46,614 nucleotides of DNA, taken from assembly GCA_021153185.1 (NCBI GenBank), contig JAGKTY010000018.1, forward strand, positions 1 through 46,614. The letters run 5' to 3'. The notes beneath the pieces are model-generated. The model did not search any database. It saw nothing but the letters and a program-made list of their open reading frames with translations, and had not been told where the DNA came from. The stretch's first letter is position 1. The number at the start of each line of letters is the position of its first letter. The position numbers and the translations under genes were made by a program. Origin of the DNA: Lachnospiraceae bacterium. Its GTDB lineage: Bacteria > Bacillota > Clostridia > Lachnospirales > Lachnospiraceae. Below are positions 1 through 8,912 of the stretch, piece by piece.

Positions 1-382
<382 letters not shown>

Positions 383-537
383 AATGGTTTGTTTGATTCA
401 GTTCAAAATTAACTTTGGCTAATTTATCCCTAATTTACTTTGTTTAGGTTTGTTCTCTGAACAATTCTTCTCTTAGAATTTTCAGGGTTGCATTGCTGTT
501 TATTTGTCAAGGTTCTGTCGCTTGCCGCAACTCTGAT

Positions 538-566
538 AGAATATCATATGTTTTCGGCTTTGTCAA
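538..566 (-). promoter_or_regulatory. rRNA operon promoter P2 (proximal)
   Basis: On the minus strand TTGACA (561-566) is followed by 17 bases and TATTCT (538-543). The -35 is perfect and the -10 is weaker. It lies about 160 bases before the 16S start, between P1 and the gene, as in tandem rrn promoters. A further TTGACA at 505-510 has no acceptable -10 at 16-18 bases. The rest of the 383-716 gap is AT-rich leader with no gene. Confidence 0.55.
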
Positions 567-607
567 CAACTTTTTTATTTTTTCGCTTTTTCCAAGCGAC
601 GGGTTTT

Positions 608-636
608 ATCATATCAGACCATCTCGACTTTGTCAA
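608..636 (-). promoter_or_regulatory. rRNA operon promoter P1 (distal)
   Basis: TTGACA (631-636), a 17-base spacer and TATGAT (608-613) on the minus strand form a near-consensus housekeeping promoter. It is just downstream of the tRNA-Ser terminator and aims at the 16S gene, so the rRNA operon appears to have its own start independent of the tRNA. Confidence 0.75.
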
Positions 637-663
637 GCATTTTCTTTTTAAAGTTTTGAGGCG

Positions 664-693
664 AAAAAAAGAAATCTCAAACCAGTCAAGATT
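664..693 (-). terminator. Intrinsic terminator after tRNA-Ser
   Basis: On the minus strand AATCTTG (687-693) can pair with TGAGATT (673-679), including two wobble pairs, around a 7-base loop. A run of Ts follows (664-671). The stem is modest, but the position 24 bases after the tRNA and before P1 fits. Confidence 0.5.
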
Positions 694-716
694 CGTTTCT
701 TTCTATTGATATGAAA

Positions 717-804
717 CGGAGAAAGAGGGATTTGAACCCTCGCGCCGCGTGAACGACCTACACCCTTAGCAGGGGCGCCTCTTCAGCCTCTTGAGTATTT
801 CTCC
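717..804 (-). tRNA. tRNA-Ser (anticodon GCT)
   Basis: The minus strand gives an 88-base class II tRNA. The acceptor GGAGAAA (804-798) pairs with TTTCTCC (724-718) and the discriminator is G at 717. The anticodon loop CTGCTAA reads GCT (serine AGC/AGU codons). A long variable arm and GGTTCAAATCC T-arm are present. CCA is not encoded; TTT follows the discriminator. A consensus promoter lies upstream and a terminator downstream, so it is a stand-alone unit next to the rrn operon. Confidence 0.95.
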
Positions 805-863
805 AGTCTGAACTTCATCCTCTACCAATATGAAGTTTTGCATCAATTCGTGACGCAAATGTT

Positions 864-892
864 ATTATATTATAGTGATTTCTGTTTGTCAA
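864..892 (-). promoter_or_regulatory. Consensus promoter for tRNA-Ser
   Basis: TTGACA (887-892), a 17-base spacer and TATAAT (864-869) on the minus strand match the sigma-A consensus exactly. The tRNA begins 60 bases past the -10, so a short 5' leader must be removed. The remaining bases between the fumarase stop and this site are AT-rich with no gene. Confidence 0.85.
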
Positions 893-944
893 CTATATTT
901 TCTATTTTTATTATTTGGTTTTTTTTACATAAATTATACATTTC

Positions 945-1496
945 TTACGCTTGTTTGTATTCCAAAATTGCCGTCTCATATAAGTTGTTGCCTTCACTAT
1001 CAATAACCACAATAACTGGGAAATTTTCAACCTCAAGCTTTCTGATTGCCTCTGTCCCAAGATCATCATATGCTATGACTTCGGATGACTTAATTGCTTT
1101 GGATAACAAAGCGCCGGCTCCTCCGACTGCCGCAAAGTAAACCGCACCGTTTCGCACAATTGCATCTTTTACTTCTTCAGAGCGTTTCCCTTTGCCAATC
1201 ATCCCTGCCAGACCAAGGTCTAATAACTTTGGTGCATATTTGTCCATACGGCTGGCAGTTGTCGGTCCGGCTGAGCCAATCGGTCTCCCTTCCCTCGCCG
1301 GAGATGGTCCCATATAATAGATAATATTGCCTGCAAGTTCTAATGGTAACTGCTGTCCCTGTGCAAGCGTTTCATCCATACGTTTATGCGCTGCATCCCT
1401 TGCTGTATAAATCGTTCCGGTAATATATACGTAATCTCCGCTCTTACATGCAAGTGCATCTTCTCTTGAGATTGGTGCTTTTATATAGCGTTCCAT
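945..1496 (-). CDS. Class I fumarate hydratase, beta subunit (C-terminal domain)
   Basis: This 183-residue protein is the beta subunit of the oxygen-sensitive two-subunit class I fumarase / L-tartrate dehydratase family, which interconverts fumarate and malate. The family hallmark appears as GPSPAREGRPIGSAGPTTA followed by SRMD and a GMIGKGKR segment. The length matches stand-alone beta subunits. The ATG at 1496 is chosen because CAGGAGG sits just before it; longer versions of the frame lack a ribosome site. The alpha subunit is encoded 143 bases upstream on the same strand across an AT-rich gap (1497-1639) with no clear promoter or terminator. Tartrate dehydratase activity cannot be excluded from sequence alone. 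Confidence 0.93.
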   Translation of the reverse strand: MERYIKAPISREDALACKSGDYVYITGTIYTARDAAHKRMDETLAQGQQLPLELAGNIIYYMGPSPAREGRPIGSAGPTTASRMDKYAPKLLDLGLAGMIGKGKRSEEVKDAIVRNGAVYFAAVGGAGALLSKAIKSSEVIAYDDLGTEAIRKLEVENFPVIVVIDSEGNNLYETAILEYKQA

Positions 1497-1639
1497 AATT
1501 CCTCCTGTTAGACCAAAGTCCATATGTTGTAATGATTGATGGCACCTTTCTATATATGGTAATTGAAAACGTATTATATATAGAAGAAACACAATCAAAA
1601 TTATAACAATCCATACATAAAATCAATATAATTCCTACA

Positions 1640-2482
1640 TTAAAGTACTCTTACACTATGTCTGTTCACATGGCAACAAATATTGATTGCAACCGGAAGT
1701 CCGGCAATATGTGTCGGATATGTATTGATATTGACCGCAAGTGCTGTCGTACTTCCTCCAAGTCCACCGGGACCAATGCCGGTCTTTTGTATCGTTTGAA
1801 GGAGCTCCTCTTCCATCTCCTTAACATACGGAACTTTGGAGCGTTCATTGATTGGTCTGGTTAGCGCTTTTTTTGCAAGGAGCGCACATTTCTCAAATGT
1901 ACCACCAATACCGACTCCGACAACCATTGGCGGACACGCATTGGGACCCGCATCCTTTACTGCAGTTAAAATAGCATTCTTGACACCTTCTATACCATCT
2001 GCCGGTTTGAGCATAAATACCCGGCTCATGTTCTCACTACCGAATCCCTTTGGTGCCACGGTAATCCTAACCCGGTCGCCCGAAACAACATCATAATGCA
2101 CAACGGCAGGTGTATTGTCTTTTGTATTCTCCCGAATCAGCGGATCCTTAACAACGGATTTGCGAAGAAATCCGTCCACATATCCTCTTCTGACACCTTC
2201 ATTGATTGCATCTGATAAATTGCCACCTTCAAAATGAACATCCTGGCCAATCTCCATAAAGATGACAGCCATTCCTGTATCCTGACAAATCGGAATCATA
2301 TCTTCACCCGCAATTTGGAGATTCTCTTGAAGCTGCCCTAACACCTGTTTGCCGAGCGGTGACTTTTCGCACGCACATGCATTTTTTAATGCTTCGTCCA
2401 TATCAGGTGTCAAAAAATGATTGGCCTCAATACACATCTCTTTGATTGTATCTGTAATTTGTGATACATTTATCGTTCTCAT
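1640..2482 (-). CDS. Class I fumarate hydratase, alpha subunit (4Fe-4S)
   Basis: This 280-residue protein is the catalytic alpha subunit of the two-subunit class I fumarase family. Three cysteine sites expected to bind the 4Fe-4S cluster are visible: PICQDTGMA near residue 64, NACPPMVVGVG near 186 and NICCHVNRH near the C terminus. A GTG lies one codon upstream, but the ATG at 2482 has the better six-base spacing to AGGAGG. It forms an operon with the beta subunit downstream. The likely role is in a partial TCA/fumarate branch in the cytoplasm. Separate alpha and beta chains are the usual arrangement in Clostridia. Confidence 0.93.
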   Translation of the reverse strand: MRTINVSQITDTIKEMCIEANHFLTPDMDEALKNACACEKSPLGKQVLGQLQENLQIAGEDMIPICQDTGMAVIFMEIGQDVHFEGGNLSDAINEGVRRGYVDGFLRKSVVKDPLIRENTKDNTPAVVHYDVVSGDRVRITVAPKGFGSENMSRVFMLKPADGIEGVKNAILTAVKDAGPNACPPMVVGVGIGGTFEKCALLAKKALTRPINERSKVPYVKEMEEELLQTIQKTGIGPGGLGGSTTALAVNINTYPTHIAGLPVAINICCHVNRHSVRVL

Positions 2483-2615
2483 CACAATCCTCCTCTGTGG
2501 CTATCTGTAATTGGTTTGTATTATAATAATGTATCGATTCAGAACCCATTTGAAAAATCACATTTGATACCGATTCATTGTATCATGCCCTCGGGAAAAT
2601 GGAAACCAATAAAAT

Positions 2616-2720
2616 CTACTCACTCATATATTCCGCATATTCCTGTTCATTTGCAAATAACATGTATTCGTCTTTGCCAATCAAACCCATATAGCCTGCT
2701 GTAACGTAATATCCTTTCAT
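2616..2720 (-). CDS. 34-residue small protein, aromatic and acidic
   Basis: The minus strand encodes 34 residues starting MKGYYVTAGYMGLIGK and ending AEYMSE, with TAAGGAGG placed 9 bases before the ATG. The composition is striking: six Tyr, a central Y-M-L-F-A core and an acidic tail. I recall similar 'M.GYY...GYMG......YMLFA.E.EY.EYM' small proteins being common in Clostridia, but this is memory and not a search. It has no transmembrane segment or signal peptide and no known function. It lies between fumarase and glpK and was too short for routine ORF calling. The ribosome site and family-like pattern make it a likely real gene. Confidence 0.7.
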   Translation of the reverse strand: MKGYYVTAGYMGLIGKDEYMLFANEQEYAEYMSE

Positions 2721-2776
2721 GTGAGATACCTCCTTATGTTTTCTTTTTTATAAGAATACACAAAGAAGTGTCCCAT
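2717..2776 (-). CDS. Possible 19-codon upstream ORF overlapping the small protein
   Basis: An ATG at 2776 with AAAGGGAG just upstream opens 19 codons (MGHFFVYSYKKENIRRYLT). It ends in a TGA that overlaps the ATG of the 34-residue gene as ATGA. The layout could give translational coupling. The spacing to the ribosome site is short (about 4-5 bases), and so short a frame can arise by chance, so this is tentative. Confidence 0.25.
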   Translation of the reverse strand: MGHFFVYSYKKENIRRYLT

Positions 2777-2876
2777 TTAACTCCCTTTTCTATGAATCAG
2801 TTGTTTTAAATGACCAAGCATCGTTTTCTTGAAATCATAACAAGACCTCATCTGACCATGCATTCCCTGTAAGGAA

Positions 2877-4379
2877 TTAATCTTCATCGTCCTCAGCCCA
2901 GGCAAGCGCCGCCCTGACAGCCCGTCTCCACCCTTTTAATAGGGCCACCCTCTGCGTTTCATCCATCTGCGGGCAAAACTGTTTTGAAAGCTGCCAGTTC
3001 TCTTTGATTGCCTCTTTGCTTTCAAAAAAACCTGTTGCAAGACCCGCCAGATATGCTGCCCCAAGTGCCGTTGTCTCAATACACGTTGGGCGTCTCACAG
3101 ATTGTCCGATGATATCAGCCTGAAACTGCATCAAAAAATCGTTTGCACTTGCCCCGCCATCTACTTTGAGATCCTGTAACCCCACCTTTGCATCTTCCTG
3201 CATAGAGGCGATAACATCTCTTGTCTGGTATGCAATCGATTCCAATGTGGCGCGGATAAAATGCTCTTTCTCAAAACCTCTTGTAATACCAACAATTGTT
3301 CCTCTGGCATACGGGTCCCAATACGGTGCTCCCATTCCGGCAAATGCCGGAACAATATAGACCCCTTTCGTATCCTCTACGCGTTTTGCGTACTCATCCG
3401 ATACTTCTGCCGATTTGATGATTCGCATGCCGTCTCTAAGCCACTGAATTGCCGCACCTGCAACAAACACACTGCCTTCTAACGCGTATTCCACCGAACC
3501 CCCACTGCTTGCAGCAATGGTTGTTAATAACCCATTTTGCGATTTGATTGCTTCTGTTCCGGTATTCATTAATAGGAAGCATCCTGTTCCATAGGTGTTT
3601 TTTACCTGGCCCTTTTCAAAACAACATTGCCCAAAGAGTGCTGCCTGCTGGTCTCCCGCGGCTCCTGCAATTGCAATTTTTCCACCAAACACACTCTCAT
3701 GTGTATAGCCGTAAAGATGACTTGACGGCATCACCTCGGGCAAAATACATTTCGGAATCCGGAATCTCTCACAAATTTCATCATCCCAGCAGAGCTTATG
3801 GATGTCAAACAACATGGTTCGCGAAGCATTCGTATAATCAGTCACATGAACCCCGCCTTTTGTCAAATTCCAAATCAGCCATGTATCGACGGTTCCAAAT
3901 GCAAGCTTTCCTGCTTCCGCTTTTTCCCGCGCACCTTCAACATGCTCCAATATCCAGGCTATTTTTGATGCAGAAAAATAAGCATCCGGTATCAGCCCGG
4001 TCTTTTCCCGTATGGTTCGGTCAAAGCCATCCTTTTTCAGTTCATCTATCATCTTCGCTGTCCGGCGGCATTGCCACACAATGGCATGATAGATGGGCTC
4101 TCCGGTTTCTTTGTCCCATAAAATCGTTGTCTCACGCTGATTTGTAATCCCGATTCCACTGATATCCTGATATGTCGCACCAATACCGGCCATCGCTTCA
4201 ATTGCAACCGATAGCTGCGACGACCATATTTCCACAGGATTATGCTCTACCCAGCCCGGCTTTGGATAAATCTGTTTAAATTCCTTTTGCGCCTTGGAAC
4301 AAATATTTCCTGCCTGATCAAAAATAATACATCTCGAACTCGTCGTTCCCTGATCAAGTGCCATGATATACTTCTGCAT
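2877..4379 (-). CDS. glpK: Glycerol kinase
   Basis: This 500-residue FGGY-family kinase phosphorylates glycerol with ATP to glycerol-3-phosphate. The N terminus has the ATP-binding DQGTTSSR segment (residues 8-15). GITNQRET, WQCRRT and the later GAAGDQQAALFGQ and NTYGTGCFLL segments are all typical of GlpK. The length is the family norm. The ribosome site (GGGGG) is weak. No glycerol facilitator or glycerol-3-phosphate dehydrogenase gene is adjacent. The gene follows the tyrS terminator and probably has its own promoter, although none is convincing in the 78-base gap. Confidence 0.96.
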   Translation of the reverse strand: MQKYIMALDQGTTSSRCIIFDQAGNICSKAQKEFKQIYPKPGWVEHNPVEIWSSQLSVAIEAMAGIGATYQDISGIGITNQRETTILWDKETGEPIYHAIVWQCRRTAKMIDELKKDGFDRTIREKTGLIPDAYFSASKIAWILEHVEGAREKAEAGKLAFGTVDTWLIWNLTKGGVHVTDYTNASRTMLFDIHKLCWDDEICERFRIPKCILPEVMPSSHLYGYTHESVFGGKIAIAGAAGDQQAALFGQCCFEKGQVKNTYGTGCFLLMNTGTEAIKSQNGLLTTIAASSGGSVEYALEGSVFVAGAAIQWLRDGMRIIKSAEVSDEYAKRVEDTKGVYIVPAFAGMGAPYWDPYARGTIVGITRGFEKEHFIRATLESIAYQTRDVIASMQEDAKVGLQDLKVDGGASANDFLMQFQADIIGQSVRRPTCIETTALGAAYLAGLATGFFESKEAIKENWQLSKQFCPQMDETQRVALLKGWRRAVRAALAWAEDDED

Positions 4380-4391
4380 TTTCTAACCCCC

Positions 4392-4430
4392 AAAAATGAA
4401 TTGCCGGGTGCAAGCAGCGCCCGGACAATT
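4392..4430 (-). terminator. Intrinsic terminator after tyrS
   Basis: On the minus strand AATTGTCCGGG (4430-4420) pairs with CCCGGCAATT (4408-4399), with one bulged T. The loop is 11 bases and TTTTT (4396-4392) follows. It lies 28 bases after the tyrS stop and just before the glpK ribosome site. Confidence 0.75.
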
Positions 4431-4457
4431 ACAACAGTTCATACCTTGTTTTGCTAT

Positions 4458-5681
4458 TTATTTGACAATAACCTTGCGGAAGTTCTTTTTACCACGTTTT
4501 ACAACAATACCTTCCTCGCTGATAGAATCCATCGCTACGGTTGCTTTGATATCCGTCACCTTTTCACCATCGATGGAAACACCACCCTGTTCAATTGCAC
4601 GGCGTCCCTCTGATCTGGTTGGTACAAGACCTGATTTCACCAGGATATTGATTACATCACTTACACCATCCGTGAAGTCCTCGGCAGTCAGCTCAGCTGT
4701 AGGCATATCTGCCGCATTTCCTGTTGAAAAAAGTGCCTTCGCTGCTTCCTGTGCTCTCTTTGCTTCTTCCTCCCCGTGAACAAGGCTCGTCAGCTCGTAT
4801 GCGAGAATTTCTTTTGCCTCATTAAGCTGGCTGCCTTCCCAGCTGTCCATCTTCTCGATTTCCTCAAGCGGTAAGAAAGTAAGCATACGGATACATTTGA
4901 GAACATCTGCATCCGCAACATTTCTCCAGTACTGATAAAAATCAAATGGGGAAGTCTTTTCCGGATCTAACCATACAGCACCTTTTTGTGTTTTACCCAT
5001 CTTTTTGCCTTCTGAGTTCAAAAGAAGTGTAATGGTCATTGCATAAGCATCTTTTCCAAGTTTACGGCGAATCAGCTCTGTACCACCAAGCATATTGCTC
5101 CACTGGTCATCACCGCCAAACTGCATGTTGCATCCATATTTCTCATACAAAGCAAGGAAATCGTAGCTCTGCATAATCATGTAGTTAAACTCAAGGAAGC
5201 TAAGTCCCTTTTCCATTCGCTGCTTGTAGCACTCTGCTGTAAGCATACGGTTTACTGAGAAATGTGCTCCGATATCGCGAAGGAATTCGATGTAATTTAA
5301 GTCGCGGAGCCAATCGGCGTTATTTACCATTAACGCTTTGTCTTCCCCAAATTCGATGAAGCGGCTCATCTGTTTTTTGAAGCACTCGCAGTTGTGGTCA
5401 ATCTGCTCTTTTGTCATCATAGAACGCATATCACTACGTCCTGACGGGTCTCCAATCATCGCTGTACCACCGCCGATTAAGGCGATTGGTTTATTTCCGG
5501 CCATCTGTAATCTCTTCATAAGGCAAAGTGCCATAAAATGTCCTACATGTAAACTGTCAGCAGTTGGATCGAATCCAATGTAGAAGGTTGCCTTTCCCGC
5601 ATTAATTAATTCTTTGATTTCTTCCTCGTCTGTAAGCTGCGCAAGAAGTCCTCTTGCTTTTAATTCGTCAAATACTGTCAT
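4458..5681 (-). CDS. tyrS: Tyrosyl-tRNA synthetase
   Basis: This 407-residue class I synthetase attaches tyrosine to tRNA-Tyr. The HIGH-like motif is HVGH in GFDPTADSLHVGHFM and the KMSKS-like motif is KKMGKTQ. A C-terminal S4 RNA-binding domain (SGLVPTRSEGRRAIEQGG) completes the usual TyrS layout. The ATG at 5681 is chosen because it begins the conserved MTVFDELKARGL start and has GGAAAGGA upstream. Reading further upstream would enter the T-box leader. A T-box riboswitch and consensus promoter precede it, so expression should rise when tRNA-Tyr is uncharged. An intrinsic terminator follows. Confidence 0.97.
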   Translation of the reverse strand: MTVFDELKARGLLAQLTDEEEIKELINAGKATFYIGFDPTADSLHVGHFMALCLMKRLQMAGNKPIALIGGGTAMIGDPSGRSDMRSMMTKEQIDHNCECFKKQMSRFIEFGEDKALMVNNADWLRDLNYIEFLRDIGAHFSVNRMLTAECYKQRMEKGLSFLEFNYMIMQSYDFLALYEKYGCNMQFGGDDQWSNMLGGTELIRRKLGKDAYAMTITLLLNSEGKKMGKTQKGAVWLDPEKTSPFDFYQYWRNVADADVLKCIRMLTFLPLEEIEKMDSWEGSQLNEAKEILAYELTSLVHGEEEAKRAQEAAKALFSTGNAADMPTAELTAEDFTDGVSDVINILVKSGLVPTRSEGRRAIEQGGVSIDGEKVTDIKATVAMDSISEEGIVVKRGKKNFRKVIVK

Positions 5682-5713
5682 CGTTTTTCCTTTCCGTATC
5701 CACTTTGATTTTT

Positions 5714-5966
5714 GAAAAAAATAAAACCTCCATCCCATAAAAGGACGAAGGTCTGTTCGCGTTACCACCTTTTTTCGCAAAATGCTCACACATTCTGCCT
5801 TTGTAAGTATCAAATACTCCGGATTGTTAACGTGATCCACACGTCGCAGCCTACTAGCCATCGTTCGGTGCGATGCTCCAAGAGGTATTCGTTATCTGTC
5901 TCACATGCGCCTCTCACCAACCGGCAACTCTCTGTTTGCTACCTCACATAACTACTTGTTCTTTTC
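5714..5966 (-). promoter_or_regulatory. T-box riboswitch (tyrosine, UAC specifier) controlling tyrS
   Basis: The minus strand carries the T-box sequence AAGGTGGTAACGCG (5771-5758), whose TGGT pairs with an uncharged tRNA acceptor end. Stem I shows the AGAGAGTTGCCGGTTGGTGAGAGG pattern in its apical part. The specifier loop has AACGAATACCTC, in which TAC (5887-5885) is a tyrosine codon. The competing terminator is ACCTTCGTCC pairing with GGGATGGAGGT, followed by Ts (to about 5715). Uncharged tRNA-Tyr should stabilise the antiterminator and allow tyrS transcription. Confidence 0.95.
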
Positions 5967-5994
5967 ATAGCATTTTTCTCATAAAGTTATGAGT

Positions 5995-6023
5995 ATTGTA
6001 AAAAAATATCCGCACTTTGTCAA
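5995..6023 (-). promoter_or_regulatory. Promoter of the tyrS T-box transcript
   Basis: TTGACA (6018-6023), a 17-base spacer and TACAAT (5995-6000) on the minus strand. The start point would fall near 5988, just ahead of T-box stem I. The promoter begins 7 bases after the stop of the upstream membrane-protein gene. Confidence 0.85.
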
Positions 6024-6029
6024 GGTTTC

Positions 6030-6623
6030 TTACAGAAAATTACCGGACACAAAATATGTCCCAATCAAGTAGATGTCGGTTGCAGTCATCATAAGAAAGC
6101 CAATCAGATACACAAAGCCCTTTTGGCGATATCCAAATCGGTACCCACTATACATGCCGGCAAAAAAAACACCCATCGTTGCAAGAATTGTAACAACCAT
6201 TCCTTGCACCGGATTAATCTCCAAAAATCCAAGTGCAAGTCCGACGATGATTGTTTTTAACCCGATTCTGGCTGCAAAAAGAAATGCTTTTTTCGTCTGT
6301 AGAACATCATCCTGTCTGCGTTCTTCAATGTAATCATTTTTCCACGCTTTTTTTAACATATGAACGGCAAACGCACCAAAAATTACAATACTGATTATTG
6401 TCGTGAAATGCTCCATTCTCTCCAGCGCAATTGTTGCCTCCAAAAAAATGGCCGCGTAAAACCCACTTGTCAGCATGATTAGCTGCCAAACGCCAAACAA
6501 AAGCATCCCACACAGCATCTTTCGTTTATGAAAATCGGAAAGAACTGCACCTTTGCAAAGCATTGCACCATACAAATCCAGTATCAGACCAATTGTTAAG
6601 ACCATTAACAACAGTTTGCTCAT
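6030..6623 (-). CDS. Six-helix membrane protein, MntP-like (putative metal efflux)
   Basis: This 197-residue protein has about six hydrophobic segments in two halves separated by a charged loop (KKAWKNDYIEERRQDD). The first helix GLILDLYGAMLCKG keeps an Asp (residue 16) and small residues reminiscent of the MntP manganese-efflux repeat. The equivalent site in the second half reads ARIGLKTIIVGLALG and lacks the Asp. It may therefore be a divergent MntP-like pump or an unrelated membrane protein. It follows the repeat-rich secreted protein by 21 bases and the RND transporter upstream, so it is probably the last gene of that operon. AAAGGAGAGG precedes the ATG. Confidence 0.5.
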   Translation of the reverse strand: MSKLLLMVLTIGLILDLYGAMLCKGAVLSDFHKRKMLCGMLLFGVWQLIMLTSGFYAAIFLEATIALERMEHFTTIISIVIFGAFAVHMLKKAWKNDYIEERRQDDVLQTKKAFLFAARIGLKTIIVGLALGFLEINPVQGMVVTILATMGVFFAGMYSGYRFGYRQKGFVYLIGFLMMTATDIYLIGTYFVSGNFL

Positions 6624-6644
6624 ACAGTCCTCTCCTTTCTGCCA

Positions 6645-8852
6645 TTACTCTGCCTTTACACCTTCTGTTTTGATTACGAATTTAACCGTTCCTTCGATTC
6701 CATCTGCTTTTCCGGCAAATGTCTGGTAATCCCGGCCTGCCTGCATAAGTGCTTTTAATTTCTCTACAAGGCTTGATGAATCAATGTCAAGTGCTCCGGT
6801 TATTTTCTCGATACCTTCTTCGTTAAACTGCAGCATACCATCAGAAAGCTGCGTGGCACCTGACGTTAATTTGCCTGCACCGGTGTCGAGTTTTGTTGCT
6901 CCGTCTGCAATCTGACCGACTGCATCTGCAACCTGCGCTGCACCTGCTGCAAGAGAGGAACCGCCATTTACAAGTGTCGCCGAATTATCTGTTAGCTTTT
7001 TGACACCATTTTTCAGTTCTCCTGCTCCTTTGTCTAACTTGCTTACGCCGTCTGCCAGGGTTTTTGAATTGTCTTGTAATTTTCCAAGTCCGGCGTCTAA
7101 TGTAGTAAGGCCACTGTCAAGCGCTTTTGTTCCTTCATATAATTTTGTCATACCGGCTTCTAACTGTACACTTCCTTGTGTGAGCTGCTTTGCACCTGCT
7201 GTCAGTGCCGCACTTCCCTGCGACAGCTGTTCAATTCCTGCATTTAACGCCGCAAGGTCGCCACCGCCTCCTGCTGCCCCCGCAAGCTTTTGCTGCATTG
7301 ACTGCAATGTCTCCAATACGCCCTTGCAATAGCCCACCTGACTTGCCAAATCAGCAATTTTTGCCGGATCTGTTTCTGCTGCAAGTGCTGCCTCCAGCTG
7401 CGCTTTTTGCGTGGCGACCTGTACGGCCTGCTCCTGCATCGTTGCGCCAAGTCCTGAAAGTGCTGACAGTGCTCCGCTTGCCTGGGAAATTCCTGCAGAA
7501 ACCTGTGCGGCACCTTGTGCAAAGGCTTCTGCACTCTGTGCAAACTGACTTGCACCAGCTGTTAACTTCTTTGTTCCGGCAAGTGCACCATTTTCTCCTT
7601 CATATCCGGCTACAAGCTGCGCAGCACCTTGTTTTGCACTGGCTGAACCTTCTTTTAAATCAGAAACACCCTTCTTGAGCGCCGGAACATTTTTATTTAA
7701 TTTTTCTGTACCTTGTTTTAATGTGTTAATACCTGATGCGAGCTGACCAACCCCCGCCGTATACTCATTTATTCCTGACGCAAGCTGACCTGCTCCGCTT
7801 GTTAAACTGCCCATCTTGGAATTTAATGTATTGGCACCTGCTGCAAGTGTCTGTGTTCCATTTTTCAGTTCTTTCGTTCCGCTTGCAAGCTGACTGCTTC
7901 CATCCATCAGCTGGTTTGTTGCATCTGTCAAAGCATCTACTTGATCACCAATATCACTAAAATCCACATCATCAGAAATGCTGACTGTGTCAAGAATGTC
8001 GCTCATTGCAACCGTCAGTGTCATATCGATTGCAAAATCCTCTGCATTTGCAGTTACCTCAACATAATCCGGTATATCGATCTCTTCTGATGCATCTAAG
8101 CTGTCGGAAAGCCCCGGAAATGCGAGTCCGACAATGATATTGTTATTGCCCTCACTCAAAACTTTTCCGTTTGTGACAGAAACGTTTGTAAAGTGATCGA
8201 CCGGAAGCACCAATCCGGATACTACGGCAAACGGAACATAAACTTCCTGTGTTTTTCCATTGATTTGGATGGATTGTTTTTCCTTGTTTGTGTAATCCAT
8301 ACGTATCTTTACTACGCCGCTTTTACCCGCAATCTCTTGCGGCGATACTTCCTTGTCATTTAAAAAGTATGTGATTTTGACATCAACCGGCACCTCTTTT
8401 TTGGTCTTACCCTGATAATAGATATCTAAGCCGTCCGCATTCCATGTGATGGTTTCCCCGTTTTGTGAAAATGTTTCATCACCCTTGACGTTTTCAATGT
8501 CGGATAACTCTGAATAATCTTCGATTGTTTTCTTTCCCCCCGGATTTTTGAGCCATTCACTTACAATGACTTCATTTGCCGTTCCGTTTGCGTCAGAAAG
8601 AACATAAACGGTCTCTTCCTTTAATTTATCTGCCGCCTCTCTCGACACACTTCCGGTTGCTTTATCAAGCACCTTTGTAAGCAGGTCCTCCTCGGCGCTA
8701 TCTTTTTTCTGTTCCAGCTGTTCCTGTTGCTGCTCTGCTTTTGTTGTATATACATTCACACTTGTTGCAAATACAGTCGCTGCCGTAACAAGTGCAACTG
8801 CCTTCACTGCATTTTTACTTTTGAAAATCTGTTTCATCTCTTTCAATTTCAT
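6645..8852 (-). CDS. Secreted protein with long 'L..G' repeat domain, partner of RND transporter
   Basis: This 735-residue protein starts MKLKEMKQIF with a signal-like hydrophobic segment (about residues 17-35, VALVTAATVFATSVNVY) and a plausible cut after TKA. Residues about 90-290 look like a globular beta-rich region. Residues about 290-690 are tandem short repeats of the type LASGTKELKNGTQTLAAG, as in YhgE/Pip and EsaA proteins, interrupted near 440-510 by a coiled-coil-like segment. No C-terminal membrane helix is seen, unlike YhgE. The ATG at 8852 is preferred because AAAGGAG lies seven bases upstream; the earlier ATG sits inside that ribosome site. It starts 60 bases after the MMPL/RND gene and probably works outside the membrane with it. 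Confidence 0.8.
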   Translation of the reverse strand: MKLKEMKQIFKSKNAVKAVALVTAATVFATSVNVYTTKAEQQQEQLEQKKDSAEEDLLTKVLDKATGSVSREAADKLKEETVYVLSDANGTANEVIVSEWLKNPGGKKTIEDYSELSDIENVKGDETFSQNGETITWNADGLDIYYQGKTKKEVPVDVKITYFLNDKEVSPQEIAGKSGVVKIRMDYTNKEKQSIQINGKTQEVYVPFAVVSGLVLPVDHFTNVSVTNGKVLSEGNNNIIVGLAFPGLSDSLDASEEIDIPDYVEVTANAEDFAIDMTLTVAMSDILDTVSISDDVDFSDIGDQVDALTDATNQLMDGSSQLASGTKELKNGTQTLAAGANTLNSKMGSLTSGAGQLASGINEYTAGVGQLASGINTLKQGTEKLNKNVPALKKGVSDLKEGSASAKQGAAQLVAGYEGENGALAGTKKLTAGASQFAQSAEAFAQGAAQVSAGISQASGALSALSGLGATMQEQAVQVATQKAQLEAALAAETDPAKIADLASQVGYCKGVLETLQSMQQKLAGAAGGGGDLAALNAGIEQLSQGSAALTAGAKQLTQGSVQLEAGMTKLYEGTKALDSGLTTLDAGLGKLQDNSKTLADGVSKLDKGAGELKNGVKKLTDNSATLVNGGSSLAAGAAQVADAVGQIADGATKLDTGAGKLTSGATQLSDGMLQFNEEGIEKITGALDIDSSSLVEKLKALMQAGRDYQTFAGKADGIEGTVKFVIKTEGVKAE

Positions 8853-8912
8853 AATAACTCCTTTCAAAAGCCTACGCTCTCTATTGCAGGCTCTTTCCTT
8901 CCATGACTATCC

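Noticed and set aside
5682..5861. 60-residue N-terminal extension of tyrosyl-tRNA synthetase
   Set aside because: The extension would translate the T-box antiterminator and terminator. The conserved synthetase start at 5681 has its own ribosome site.
6645..8852. YhgE/Pip or EsaA-type type VII secretion protein
   Set aside because: It shares the repeat style but lacks the multi-helix C-terminal membrane domain, and no ESX/T7SS genes are nearby.
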